Positions 54,351 to 64,000 of a stretch of DNA of 64,000 nt are shown piece by piece (position 1 is the stretch's first letter; each line of letters opens with the position of its first letter). The position numbers were made by a program, and so were the translations under genes. The notes under the pieces are model-generated. The model was not told where the DNA came from. It saw only the letters and a list, made by a program, of their open reading frames with translations, and did not search any database. Location of the stretch: positions 6,572,001-6,636,000 of the forward strand of contig NC_087096.1 of NCBI RefSeq assembly GCF_963855985.1, read 5' to 3'. Source of the DNA: Ostrinia nubilalis. Its lineage: Eukaryota > Arthropoda > Insecta > Lepidoptera > Crambidae.

Positions 54351-55452
54351 TATGTGCATGTGGATTGAGTGATCCTTGCTTCAATCTTAACAAAAATCGA
54401 GGAAGTTTTACTTAAAATATGTTAAAACATTGCGATGAAGTTTAAAAATTTGTTAAACCTAAGATAAAAATGTTATGGCCAATAAATAGGAGCACTCATA
54501 CCGCACGCTTTAAGAAAACGTCAACATGTTTATTTCAGAAAATAAAGCCTTTCCACTTCTTTTTATAGTATAGAAAAATTGTTAAGAATATGTTAAAACT
54601 ATTAACAAATTCAGAAATTCCTTGCACGTCCCGTTCCAAAGTTATGACGATTATTTAGGATCACTCACACCGCACACGGGCCGTATGAGTGCTCTTCAAA
54701 ATAATGACTTTTTATTAATAAATACGTTTTATTTCTGTTGGGAAATGTGTGCAAACTGACGAGCGAATTTGTTAAAGAATAAGTGTGACAAAACTTAAAA
54801 GCTGAAGGAAGAAATTAACCTTTATTCTTTCCTCCAATATGCCGTGTGAGTGATCCTTACTTTTACCTCTATCTGCTCATTATGTAGTTCGTAGGCAGAC
54901 TGAGATAGTATCTGAAATTGTTAATTGTTTTTAACAATTATTTGGCATATATTTTGCTTTTATTAAGGTCATAAAATTTAAGAAATATCAGGCTTAGATG
55001 ATTCCTAAAGGAAAATGTTGATTAGGGTACGTATGATTTTTTATTTTGAGAGACTGTTTCGATTCATCAGAAGTTTTCCTAAGGACGTTTTATCAAAAAT
55101 AGTCCTAAAGGAATTATTTGAAAAAATCTGCTACTAGCAGCATTTTTTCAATTTGGTGGCGCCCGCGGAGACAATAGGAGGTCGCAAAGTTGAAATTCGT
55201 AAAGAGCACATCGAAATCTATACATTTCTAGATGCCTGCCGTGTGTAACCTGTACTTATAAACCTACATCCTTAATTTTATATGCAGCCTTTCTACATTG
55301 TTTATCATGCCATATAGCATGACATAAAGAAAATTACATCAAAAACATAAAAAGTCATGAAAGTCTAACATGAAATTTGTTTTATTCATTTACATGTGAG
55401 ATTTAATAATATTATTTTATCGTATTTAGTTTATTATTTGGTTTTGCATTGT
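54351..55452. repeat. 1.1-kb direct repeat, first copy
   Basis: Matches 62901-64000 with only two differences noticed (one substitution, one single-base deletion) over the visible length; the second copy is cut by the window end. It contains the recurring phrase GAGTGATCCTTGC / AGGATCACTCACAC and the left arm of a fold-back (54816-55077). Confidence 0.9.
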
Positions 55453-55564
55453 CACGTCTGACGAATCGGAACAGTCTCACAAAATAAAAAATCATATGTA
55501 CCCTAATCAACATTTTCCTTTAGGAATCATCTAAGCCTGATATTTCTTAAATTATGACCTTAAT

Positions 55565-56007
55565 ATAAAATAAAAAATAATAATAATAAAATAAAATTTA
55601 TTCAATAAAACAAAATTAGCACAAACAAACTGGAAAACTTACAAGTAACATAACTTATCATTCAATGCTAAATTTGTATTACAATGTTTCTTATTCTAAT
55701 AGAAATATAGATTTCTACACTAGGCAAAGCCTGTCCTGTAGACAATCTATTGGCAGAATTTGTCTCTTATAAATTTAGCCGATCATGATACACATCCGTT
55801 ACTCACTATTACATTTATAAAATTAAAATTAAAATAATATAATATTAATAATAATTCACCTGCAACAATTCATTATTCATGTTCATTTAATAATAAAATA
55901 AAAATAAAGTATAAATAAAATGATATAATTAAAATAGGTTAATATAATATAAAAAATAAAATGGTATAAGTTAGAAATAAATTAATCATACATAAAATAA
56001 TTTAAAA
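55565..56007 (-). other. 3' UTR and AT-rich tail of the LINE
   Basis: Downstream of ORF2 on the minus strand: AT-rich, ending in (TTA)n/(TTTTATT)n at about 55565-55610. No poly(A) run; a simple-repeat tail is usual for several non-LTR clades. Confidence 0.6.
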
Positions 56008-58962
56008 CTATTTTAGTATCTTTAAAAGCTTTTCAATATCGTCGTAAGATAGGGTGCCAATCCACTCCGTTACAATTTTTTTCGTTTCAAGTAGTGAGCA
56101 GTTCTTTATACAACAGTGTGATTGAACCCTATTGAAGACGTGTGGATGAAGAAAGTGGCTGTACTTCATGGCCCAAGTACTTTTTGTCTTTGGGACAGGT
56201 ATTTTAAAAACTCGTTTCTTGAGCATTGTTTTATAGTCATCTGATTTAATGACAGTTGCATTCATGTGCATCGTTACCCTGAGAACGAATAAGCCACGGA
56301 CCGTGAGGAAACCACTCTCTTTGTAAAGTGCTTGGGTGGAGTATCTTATTGGTTTCCTAAGTAAAACTTTGATTACTGATCTTTGAGCTCTCTCAAGTGT
56401 AATCATATTATTAGACGTCGCGCCGCCCCAAGTTGTGATGCAGTAGGATATTATAGATTGACATATGGCAGTATAAACCGTTTTCAGGAGGTGTAGGTCA
56501 GCTGCATTTCTCAGATTTTTGAAGACGTAGATAAGTTTGCGGACTCTTTTGGCAGTTGCGTCAATGTGTGCTTTAAAAGATAGTTTCTCATCCACAATCA
56601 GACCAAGATATTTAATCTCCGGAGATCTGCTGATGGCGTTACAATTACAGTGTTGATGAGCCTGCATGTCTTGGTGGCATGTGTGAATCTTAATGCTAGT
56701 GAAGGAGGGTGAGGTTGCCACTGTCTTGTGAAAGCAGAGGAACTTTGTTTTCTGGAGGTTTAGTGTCAACAAGTTGCTCCGAAGCCAGGCAGCAACAACT
56801 CTCATCCCATCAGCTACACGTTCGGAGACTTCATCCCAAGTCGCGTCGTGGAAAATAATTGCGGTGTCGTCGGCATAGCAGATCATCTCAGCATTGACCA
56901 AGTTGGTAACCAATATGTCGTTGATATATAGGGTAAAGAGTGTAGGGCCGAGTATGCTACCCTGGGGTACGCCAAACTCCACCAGTTTAGGTACACTTTT
57001 GTGTTCATCGATCCTGACACATTGGTAACGGTCCGTTAGATAACTCTGAAACCAGTTCAGTGCAATACCACGTATACCCATTCCCTCCAACTTTCTTATG
57101 AGGATACACGTCGAGACCGTGTCGAAAGCCTTTGCAAGATCAAGAAACACTCCCACGCAAGCTCTTCCCTTGTCAAGGCTTTCGGTGACGAGGCTGGTCA
57201 ATAGGGATATAGCGCCCTCCGTGGACCTACCCTGCCTAAAGCCAAATTGTCTGTCTGAAAGTAGCTTATTATTTTCTGCAAATTTTACTAAACGTTTATT
57301 TACTAGTTTTTCTAGAATTTTTGAGAAAGCGCTCAGCAAAGATATTGGTCTATAATTATGTGGTTCATTTTTTTCACCAGATTTATAGATAGGAGTGACC
57401 GCAGCCGTTTTCCATTTAGCAGGGAAAACTCCCTCAGAGAGACTGAGATTACATATAGCTGTAAGAGGGTGCACTATGTGGTTCTTCACTGCCTTCAGAA
57501 GCTTATTAGTTATACCATCGAGACCGGGTGCGCTATCTGTTCTCAGATTAATAATTATTGACTCAATTTCGGCTACGTCAGTAGGTTCAAGGAAAAACGA
57601 ATGTACCGGAGGGTTTTTTAGTGAAACTTTGGCAGCCAGCGTTTCTTGAGTGTCATTGGAACTCGCAAGAATTTTCTCAGCCAAACACTTTCCAACATTA
57701 GAGAAGTAGTCATTACAATAATTTAGAGAGTTTTCTTTAGAGTCTTTTATTTGTGTTAGTATGTGTGATTTCTCTTTACTTTTGTTGGTATGTGTTATTG
57801 TCCTAATAGTGTTCCAAAGCCTTTTTGGAGAATTTTTGTTTTTTTCCAATTCTAGGGCTTCGTGTTTCTGCTTTAATTTCCTTAATAGATTAATATAAAA
57901 ATTTCTATAGCGTGTGAAGATTTTCTTTTTTGTTTGGTCCTGCGGGTTCTCTTTTACCTGTGCATGTAACCTATCTTTGTGTTTAGAACACCTAATAAGA
58001 CCCGGTGTCATCCAAGGTTTAAATGTAATTTTAGACCGACCAACTGGGTTTCTGGATGTGTTTTTTTCAATAGCGCATCCCAATGTGTCTGTAAACGCTT
58101 CGGCGGCAGCGTCCACCGAGGTGCCTTCGACAACACAGTGCCAGTCCACTTTACTTAGTTCGAGTTCCATTGATGTATAGTCTATTTTGCTGGTGAAGCG
58201 TTTATGTCTTTTGTTTCTGGAATTTTTGAGTTTTATCCCTGCGATAATGAGATCGTGATCCGTAATGTTTGTCTTACAAATGACAGACACCGATTGAAAT
58301 TTTGACGTTACGTTAATGTGGTCTAGGCAAGCGCTATTTCGAGTCGGTTTGGTGACTGCAGGAATAAGGTCTAGTTCTGCTAGTACGCACAAATACCTTG
58401 CGCTAGCCTCAGTGTCATTGGTTGCGGCGCAGATATTTATGTTAATGTCACCCACCATTACTACACATGGTGAGTGTTTAAAAGAATTTATGATGGATGC
58501 AAGTGAGTCAATGAATGGAGAGATGTTGTCAAAAGAAGGTGAGCGATAAATTGCCAAAAGAGTTGTCTTGTATTGTTTAATTTCAATTTGCAAACAGTTG
58601 GCCTCAAGCAAGTCAGGCTCGGAGACCTGGGGTTCCAGTGTGTTCCTAATGTAAACTATGACCCCCCCCGCTTTATTAACAAACTTATGTGTTCGAAACG
58701 ACAAAAAGCCATTTATCTGCGGAACTACCGAGTACTCGTGTATCCAACATTCCGTCAATGCTATTATGTCGAGTGATATGCTGAGTCTTTGTAAAACTAC
58801 CAGAAATTGGTCAAAATTTTGTTGTACACTTCTTATGTTGAGGCTGAGAACTTTGAGATTGTAATGATTTGTTATGTATGTTTTGCATGTTTCTGGAAGA
58901 TTCACTACGTGGCAGGGGATTTCGCTAGTGTCTAGCTCCCTTAATATATCCAAGTTAGCCAT
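56008..58962 (-). CDS. Non-LTR retrotransposon ORF2: endonuclease and reverse transcriptase
   Basis: Intact 984-residue polyprotein that nicks target DNA and copies the element RNA there. An APE-type endonuclease fills about 36-245: LNIRS (41-45), TEC (70-72), IYRSP (138-142), GDINI (171-175), LDHI (213-216), ITDHD (233-237), which include the expected catalytic Asn, Glu, Asp and His. Reverse transcriptase spans about 475-800: NYRPISLLS (536-544), FGFRQGRST (573-581), FLDLAKAFDTV (606-616), GVPQGSILGP (664-673), catalytic YADD (696-699). No RNase H domain follows. This layout with the PHD-type ORF1 points to the CR1/Jockey group; the exact clade is uncertain. The ATG overlaps the stop of an upstream frame by one base (TAATG). 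No stops or frameshifts, so the copy is young. Confidence 0.95.
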   Translation of the reverse strand: MANLDILRELDTSEIPCHVVNLPETCKTYITNHYNLKVLSLNIRSVQQNFDQFLVVLQRLSISLDIIALTECWIHEYSVVPQINGFLSFRTHKFVNKAGGVIVYIRNTLEPQVSEPDLLEANCLQIEIKQYKTTLLAIYRSPSFDNISPFIDSLASIINSFKHSPCVVMVGDININICAATNDTEASARYLCVLAELDLIPAVTKPTRNSACLDHINVTSKFQSVSVICKTNITDHDLIIAGIKLKNSRNKRHKRFTSKIDYTSMELELSKVDWHCVVEGTSVDAAAEAFTDTLGCAIEKNTSRNPVGRSKITFKPWMTPGLIRCSKHKDRLHAQVKENPQDQTKKKIFTRYRNFYINLLRKLKQKHEALELEKNKNSPKRLWNTIRTITHTNKSKEKSHILTQIKDSKENSLNYCNDYFSNVGKCLAEKILASSNDTQETLAAKVSLKNPPVHSFFLEPTDVAEIESIIINLRTDSAPGLDGITNKLLKAVKNHIVHPLTAICNLSLSEGVFPAKWKTAAVTPIYKSGEKNEPHNYRPISLLSAFSKILEKLVNKRLVKFAENNKLLSDRQFGFRQGRSTEGAISLLTSLVTESLDKGRACVGVFLDLAKAFDTVSTCILIRKLEGMGIRGIALNWFQSYLTDRYQCVRIDEHKSVPKLVEFGVPQGSILGPTLFTLYINDILVTNLVNAEMICYADDTAIIFHDATWDEVSERVADGMRVVAAWLRSNLLTLNLQKTKFLCFHKTVATSPSFTSIKIHTCHQDMQAHQHCNCNAISRSPEIKYLGLIVDEKLSFKAHIDATAKRVRKLIYVFKNLRNAADLHLLKTVYTAICQSIISYCITTWGGATSNNMITLERAQRSVIKVLLRKPIRYSTQALYKESGFLTVRGLFVLRVTMHMNATVIKSDDYKTMLKKRVFKIPVPKTKSTWAMKYSHFLHPHVFNRVQSHCCIKNCSLLETKKIVTEWIGTLSYDDIEKLLKILK

Positions 58963-59714
58963 TAAAGAAGTAAACTTAAGCCAACAGTATAAAACCTTCG
59001 GTTCTGAGTGACAGATATCACTGCGGAAATTAGGGCACAGAGGTCGCGCGACTGACCGTGGGCTGGTTCGCTCCGGGTTAAGTTAGGTTGAAAATTAGAG
59101 AATAAAAAGTACATCCCCTTATGTGTGTGATTAAAACCGACGCAACCACTTACATCAGGTATAGCACATAGACATTGAAGTAAATAAATATTTATAAAAC
59201 TGACATGATCTAATAGTAATAATTCATTATTAAAATCCAGGTTCATTAAATTTATAAAATTTAAATTCGTATTAAGAGAGAACGGTTTTTTTTTTGACAT
59301 CACTAGGTAATAATCATAGTAATGGAATTTAAGCAGTTTCAAAATCATGTTGAAATATGTGTATAGAATAATATGTATATATGATATAGCAAGTAAAAAA
59401 TTAAATAAATATATATTTAGAGAGTTGACATGATATAATAGTAATAATTCATCATTAAAAACCAGATTCGTTAAAATTACAAAATCCATAATAGAAGTAT
59501 AATGAGAGAACGGTTTGTGTTTTGACATCACTAGGTAATAGTCATAGTAATGGAGTTTATGTGGCTTTAAAAACACGTGGTGATAATATGTATATAAGAG
59601 TAGCAGTAGTACATAAGATTCATTTATAAGATGATTAATTAAAATTATAAGGTAAATCGCATTAAAAGACAGCTGTATGCATTTCGACATCACAAAGCAA
59701 TTAAAAAAATTCAT
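58962..59714 (-). CDS. 250-codon frame between ORF1 and ORF2, doubtful
   Basis: Open frame rich in Leu, Tyr, Asn and Ile, made largely of two diverged repeats (each with YYDYYLVMSK, FNDELLLLYHV or FNNELLLLDHV, and INIYL). Its TAA shares a base with the ORF2 ATG. It could be a spacer that happens to stay open because of its repeats. A small membrane-like protein or a leader for ORF2 translation is possible. I do not recognise it. Confidence 0.3.
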   Translation of the reverse strand: MNFFNCFVMSKCIQLSFNAIYLIILINHLINESYVLLLLLYTYYHHVFLKPHKLHYYDYYLVMSKHKPFSHYTSIMDFVILTNLVFNDELLLLYHVNSLNIYLFNFLLAISYIHIILYTYFNMILKLLKFHYYDYYLVMSKKKPFSLNTNLNFINLMNLDFNNELLLLDHVSFINIYLLQCLCAIPDVSGCVGFNHTHKGMYFLFSNFQPNLTRSEPAHGQSRDLCALISAVISVTQNRRFYTVGLSLLL

Positions 59715-59970
59715 GCATGTTTAGAGTTAAGTTGCAATCTGTATGCAAATGTGGTAGTTCATTTCCGAAACAGAACATTAAAATTATAGCGTTAAAAAAA
59801 GGCAAATTCGCACCATAACATAAATATCTTGACATCACTTGGTAAAAGTAACAAAAACAAACTTCATGCAATTTCAAAAACAAGTCGCAATACCTACAAA
59901 AAGTTGGTGATTCGTTAAAATCGAACTTAATTACTATTTTACGGTTCATATATAAGACCAAAAACAACAT
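59160..59970 (-). repeat. Tandem repeats in the ORF1-ORF2 spacer
   Basis: A unit of about 240-245 bases marked by TTGACATCACTAGGTAATA and TCATAGTAATGG recurs with rising divergence at about 59297, 59520, 59685 and 59830. It fills most of an unusually long 1.08-kb spacer. Confidence 0.75.
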
Positions 59971-60044
59971 AATACGAGCAATAAGACGTTTCGACAGACT
60001 TATTAATAATAATAATAAATATTTATATAGAAATTTGAAGCTAC

Positions 60045-61163
60045 TTATGTCAACGCGGACAAGCTTTCCAAGTTTTTAATGAGTATTGGAGTGGAACTCT
60101 CGTCCTTCCGAATGAAAATTCTTCCGTACTTCACCCAGACGAACTTGTATTTGCGGTCTTTTGCGACTTTTCTAGCCGCTGCGTATAGTTCTTTACACTC
60201 GGGAGACAGGTGCTCCACGACATACACTCTGGCTGGTTCTCCAGGAACGCCGAGGTTTGATGAGTTCAGTGGGCTAGCAGAGTTCTCCCTGTTGTATTTC
60301 TTAAAAGCAGCGATAACGATGTCCCGATGACGTTCCGAGGGCAGCGTCACAAGGATGTTGCGAGGACGATTATTTGATTTATCGAATTTGGCGATTCTAC
60401 GTGCCGTGGTTGTGTCCGGGAAGCTCACTTTTATCTGGTCTCCTAGGTTCTTTAACAAATCCTGCAAGTTCTCACTTTTCCTTTCAGGGACCGAATGAAG
60501 CTCCAGGTTTTGGCTTCTCGAAGTTTTTTCTATAGCTGCCAGACGTCGTTCGATGTTTTGCAGGCCTAATTGAAGATTCGATTTTTCCGTTTCAATGGAT
60601 TTGATTTGAGCTTGTGTTGCACCAATAGCCACTTTGAAGTCTCGCTGTTCATCCGCTAGGAACTCAATACTCTGGCTGAATTCCGCCTTGTATTTCTCCA
60701 TAGCGCTGTTAATTTCAGAGCGAATAGTTGCCCTCAAGTCGCTAGTGATGCTCTCCTTAATATGGATTAGTTTCTGATCTAATAGCTCTCCAAATTGGGC
60801 ATAGGTAATTGTCGGCTGATTAGGTGTTGATGCAGGAGCGCGCGAGTCCATTATAGGTCTGTGTGTCTCGCTTGTGTGTTTGGATTGGTCCGCATTCTGC
60901 GGTGGTGAGTCATCTTCACATGACATAGTTGTGTCATTTAGTTGAGGCGCTGCCGGCCTGCGCACCGGCGTGTTGTCATCCTTGCGACGCGTCACATTTG
61001 TGCACGAAGGGCAGCGCCAGGTATTCTTGAGGGAAACATGTTGGTTACTCAAGTATTGCGCCTTGGTCATGCCAAGACACTGGTAGTGGTATAGTCCTCC
61101 ACATGTCGTACATCTCAAGGAACCTTCAGAGTTAAGTCTTTTGTTACATGCCACGCAATTCAT
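60045..61163 (-). CDS. Non-LTR retrotransposon ORF1: PHD finger, coiled coil, FP25K-like C-terminus
   Basis: Intact 372-residue protein, expected to bind the element RNA and form the ribonucleoprotein. Residues 3-54 are a C4HC3 PHD finger (C3, C6, C18, C21, H26, C29, C51, C54). About 130-210 is a charged, heptad-like stretch ending QLGLQNIERRLAAIEK, probably a coiled coil. The C-terminal part (about 215-372: NILVTLPSERHRDIVI, KFVWVKYGRIFIRKDE) resembles the baculovirus FP25K-type domain known from other insect retrotransposon ORF1s. It precedes ORF2 by 1.08 kb on the same strand. The start is the first ATG and places the zinc finger at the very N-terminus. Confidence 0.9.
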   Translation of the reverse strand: MNCVACNKRLNSEGSLRCTTCGGLYHYQCLGMTKAQYLSNQHVSLKNTWRCPSCTNVTRRKDDNTPVRRPAAPQLNDTTMSCEDDSPPQNADQSKHTSETHRPIMDSRAPASTPNQPTITYAQFGELLDQKLIHIKESITSDLRATIRSEINSAMEKYKAEFSQSIEFLADEQRDFKVAIGATQAQIKSIETEKSNLQLGLQNIERRLAAIEKTSRSQNLELHSVPERKSENLQDLLKNLGDQIKVSFPDTTTARRIAKFDKSNNRPRNILVTLPSERHRDIVIAAFKKYNRENSASPLNSSNLGVPGEPARVYVVEHLSPECKELYAAARKVAKDRKYKFVWVKYGRIFIRKDESSTPILIKNLESLSALT

Positions 61164-62531
61164 TTTGTTGAAGTAAAAATTCTTGTATTATAAACAAACA
61201 GAAATGAACAGTCACAAAGCAATTGCTTTAAATCTTCACTGCTACGGTTGGCGCTACGACAGCTGCGTCGCTCGCCCAGTGGGCAGGTTGCGGGAGGTAC
61301 GGAGGGGGAGCGTCGTAGCACTTCGTAGCGCGCTACGGACGCCTCACTCACTCAGACGGCCAGTGTCGCGACTATTGCCGAGCGGACAATGCATGACCCG
61401 AACAGCTCCGAGTGTCCGTCCGGTCCGATGATGATGTCAGCTAACGAGCAGCCGTTTAAAATTCACAACGGCACTGTATTTATGCACTAGGATATCTTGT
61501 TTATTAGTGAGTTATTATACATGTCACTATCACAGTTGGTTAGCTTGGTCCAGGGGCTGTTGAACAGTATGTATTTGGAGCTATCACTTTACTTTTTAAC
61601 CACTATTATACTAGAATTTACCGGAGACAATAAGTACGTGACCGTGCCGCGGCGCGCGGCGAGCGCGAAAAAAGAAAGGATTTTTTCCTGGCGGCTTGGT
61701 GACTGGAATTGAACCGCCACCGGTGCAGACTGAGAAGATGGTGAATTGTCTGCACGTGAAAAGAGTTTGTCCGGCTTGCAGAAATTTATATAAGTTACCG
61801 TTCCTTGTGTGAAATTAGAAAATGTAAATAAAACAGCTCCCTCTCAATTGACACAATTTATTTTTATCTCGTATGCTCCTATATAGTTAACAATTACGAT
61901 ATTATAATAACTACTGTAATAGTGCCAATCTCAAGGGATTCAGGGTCGTTAATTAGGTTCGGTTTGGTGAATATTATTGCCACTACAAATTTCTTAAAAC
62001 TCAGCCTAAATATTAAAAGACTCTAATAGTTAAGATAACTGCACGATGTCAGGTCGGAAAGACTCCTACTTGAAGGATGGAAAAGTGGGTACCTTGGAAG
62101 CCATGCGGTTATAAGCCGTTACCCTGAACGTTCCTCTCTTCTTCCGGGGTCCAACGGGTCTCGCACACTTTTAGGCTCCAAGCAGCGTCCTCCACGGCCT
62201 CAAGCGCGCAGTGCCAGATGAAGCTCTTGCATCTCTTCGACAGGTAAGCGTTCAAACTCTTGCAGAGACAGAGGTTTGATGACAAGGAGGAAATGCGAAG
62301 AGATCAGCAGTTTAGAAAGGACAAATATTTGATACGAAATGAAGAGAAATTAAAATATATGAAATATCAACATGTAAAATATGAAATCTATGAAATGTTT
62401 GAACTATAAACATTTGTAAAATTATGAAATATTGTAAAATATGAAATTTGAAATTGTTTAAACTACAAAATATTGTAAAATTATGAAATTATGAAATTAT
62501 GAAATTATGAAATTTGAAAATTATGAAAATA
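61164..62531 (-). other. 5' region of the LINE and adjoining sequence of unclear origin
   Basis: 61240-61440 is GC-rich and may be the element's internal promoter. 61723-61755 is a hairpin (GTGCAGAC / GTCTGCAC). 62060-62280 is a moderately GC-rich block I cannot place. 62290-62530 is an imperfect tandem of GAAATTATGAAAT-like words in the plus direction, which looks like the simple-repeat tail of another element. The true 5' end of the LINE is not resolved. Confidence 0.45.
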
Positions 62532-62689
62532 AAAGCAAAATATATGCCAAATAATTGTTAAAAACAATTAACAATTTTAGATACTATCTCAGTCTGCCTA
62601 CGAACTACATATGAGCAGACAGAGGTAAAAGTAAGGATCACTCACACGGCATATTGGAGGAAAGAATAAAGGTTATTCAGACTCTTTTT

Positions 62690-62900
62690 TCTTTAATTTG
62701 TCGGTTTTCTAATTAAATCTGTAACGATATTCGTGAATAAGGTTTTTGTATCTTTTTAGGTTCTTGCTATAAGGTTTCCTAAATGTATATTTCTAAGACA
62801 TCCACTTTATTTTTTCCAAGAAGGAAAACCTAAAAAATTCTCATTTGGGTAAAAAAATGGGATCACTAGATACCAGATTGATGGCTTAAGGTATTCCGGA
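62690..62900. other. Short spacer, nothing recognised
   Basis: AT-rich; separates the fold-back arm from the second direct repeat. Confidence 0.4.
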
Positions 62901-64000
62901 TATGTGCATGTGGATTGAGTGATCCTTGCTTCAATCTTAACAAAAATCGAGGAAGTTTTACTTAAAATATGTTAAAACATTGCGATGAAGTTTAAAAATT
63001 TGTTAAACCTAAGATAAAAATGTTATGGCCAATAAATAGGAGCACTCATACCGCACGCTTTAAGAAAACGTCAACATGTTTATTTCAGAAAATAAAGCCT
63101 TTCCACTTCTTTTTATAGTATAGAAAAATTGTTAAGAAAATGTTAAAACTATTAACAAATTCAGAAATTCCTTGCACGTCCCGTTCCAAAGTTATGACGA
63201 TTATTTAGGATCACTCACACCGCACACGGGCCGTATGAGTGCTCTTCAAAATAATGACTTTTTATTAATAAATACGTTTTATTTCTGTTGGGAAAGTGTG
63301 CAAACTGACGAGCGAATTTGTTAAAGAATAAGTGTGACAAAACTTAAAAGCTGAAGGAAGAAATTAACCTTTATTCTTTCCTCCAATATGCCGTGTGAGT
63401 GATCCTTACTTTTACCTCTATCTGCTCATTATGTAGTTCGTAGGCAGACTGAGATAGTATCTGAAATTGTTAATTGTTTTTAACAATTATTTGGCATATA
63501 TTTTGCTTTTATTAAGGTCATAAAATTTAAGAAATATCAGGCTTAGATGATTCCTAAAGGAAAATGTTGATTAGGGTACGTATGATTTTTTATTTTGAGA
63601 GACTGTTTCGATTCATCAGAAGTTTTCCTAAGGACGTTTTATCAAAAATAGTCCTAAAGGAATTATTTGAAAAAATCTGCTACTAGCAGCATTTTTTCAA
63701 TTTGGTGGCGCCCGCGGAGACAATAGGAGGTCGCAAAGTTGAAATTCGTAAAGAGCACATCGAAATCTATACATTTCTAGATGCCTGCCGTGTGTAACCT
63801 GTACTTATAAACCTACATCCTTAATTTTATATGCAGCCTTTCTACATTGTTTATCATGCCATATAGCATGACATAAAGAAAATTACATCAAAAACATAAA
63901 AAGTCATGAAAGTCTAACATGAAATTTGTTTTATTCATTTACATGTGAGATTTAATAATATTATTTTATCGTATTTAGTTTATTATTTGGTTTTGCATTG
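62901..64000. repeat. 1.1-kb direct repeat, second copy, cut by the window end
   Basis: Near-identical to 54351-55452 and in the same orientation, beginning at TATGTGCATGTGGATTGAGT. It contains its own copy of the fold-back left arm. Confidence 0.9.

Larger units (their letters stand above)
54816..62689. mobile_element. Fold-back element interrupted by a retrotransposon
   Basis: Left arm 54816-55077. The reverse-complement right arm is in two pieces, 55468-55564 and 62532-62689, which join to mirror the left arm. The 7-kb between the pieces is the LINE and adjoining sequence. Arm identity is about 90%. Confidence 0.8.

Overview
The window reads as nuclear DNA of a moth or butterfly (Lepidoptera). 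It is AT-rich, has compact exons separated by introns full of mobile elements, and carries many 3' tails of RTE-type retrotransposons plus SINE-like repeats and small palindromic transposons of kinds familiar from lepidopteran genomes. The species cannot be named from the sequence.

Layout. 1-9240: no gene recognised, only retroelement tails, a tRNA-derived SINE and a small nested transposon. 9280-9480: a CpG-rich block that may be the promoter of the first gene. 10667-40077: three tandem plus-strand genes of the SLC13 (INDY / dicarboxylate-citrate transporter) family, with coding spans at 10667-18076, 20403-30112 and 32165-40077. I reconstructed each from 15 coding exons. Thirteen of the fourteen intron positions align between all three copies, and all intron phases do, so they arose by tandem duplication. 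Predicted lengths are 563, 561 and 581 residues. The first gene also has a decayed extra copy of its last exon.

40100-54350: a nest of insertions. A small palindromic transposon is split by a 12.07-kb insertion that has a poly(T) end and a 12-bp target duplication. Inside it lies an LTR-bounded element of 8.56 kb (two 522-bp LTRs with two differences, 4-bp target duplication CATA). Its interior has no long reading frame. It carries two tandem arrays whose units fold into hairpins, and the stems change while pairing is kept. This is the most unusual object in the window.

54351-64000: a 1.1-kb direct repeat (second copy running off the window) and a fold-back repeat whose right arm is interrupted by a non-LTR retrotransposon on the minus strand. 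That element has an intact 372-residue ORF1 (PHD finger, coiled coil, FP25K-like C-terminus) and an intact 984-residue ORF2 (endonuclease plus reverse transcriptase), so it looks young.

The SLC13 genes probably serve uptake or exchange of citrate and other Krebs-cycle intermediates across plasma membranes. The rest of the window is mobile DNA with no visible link to that job. All folding and homology statements are by eye; no search or folding program was run.
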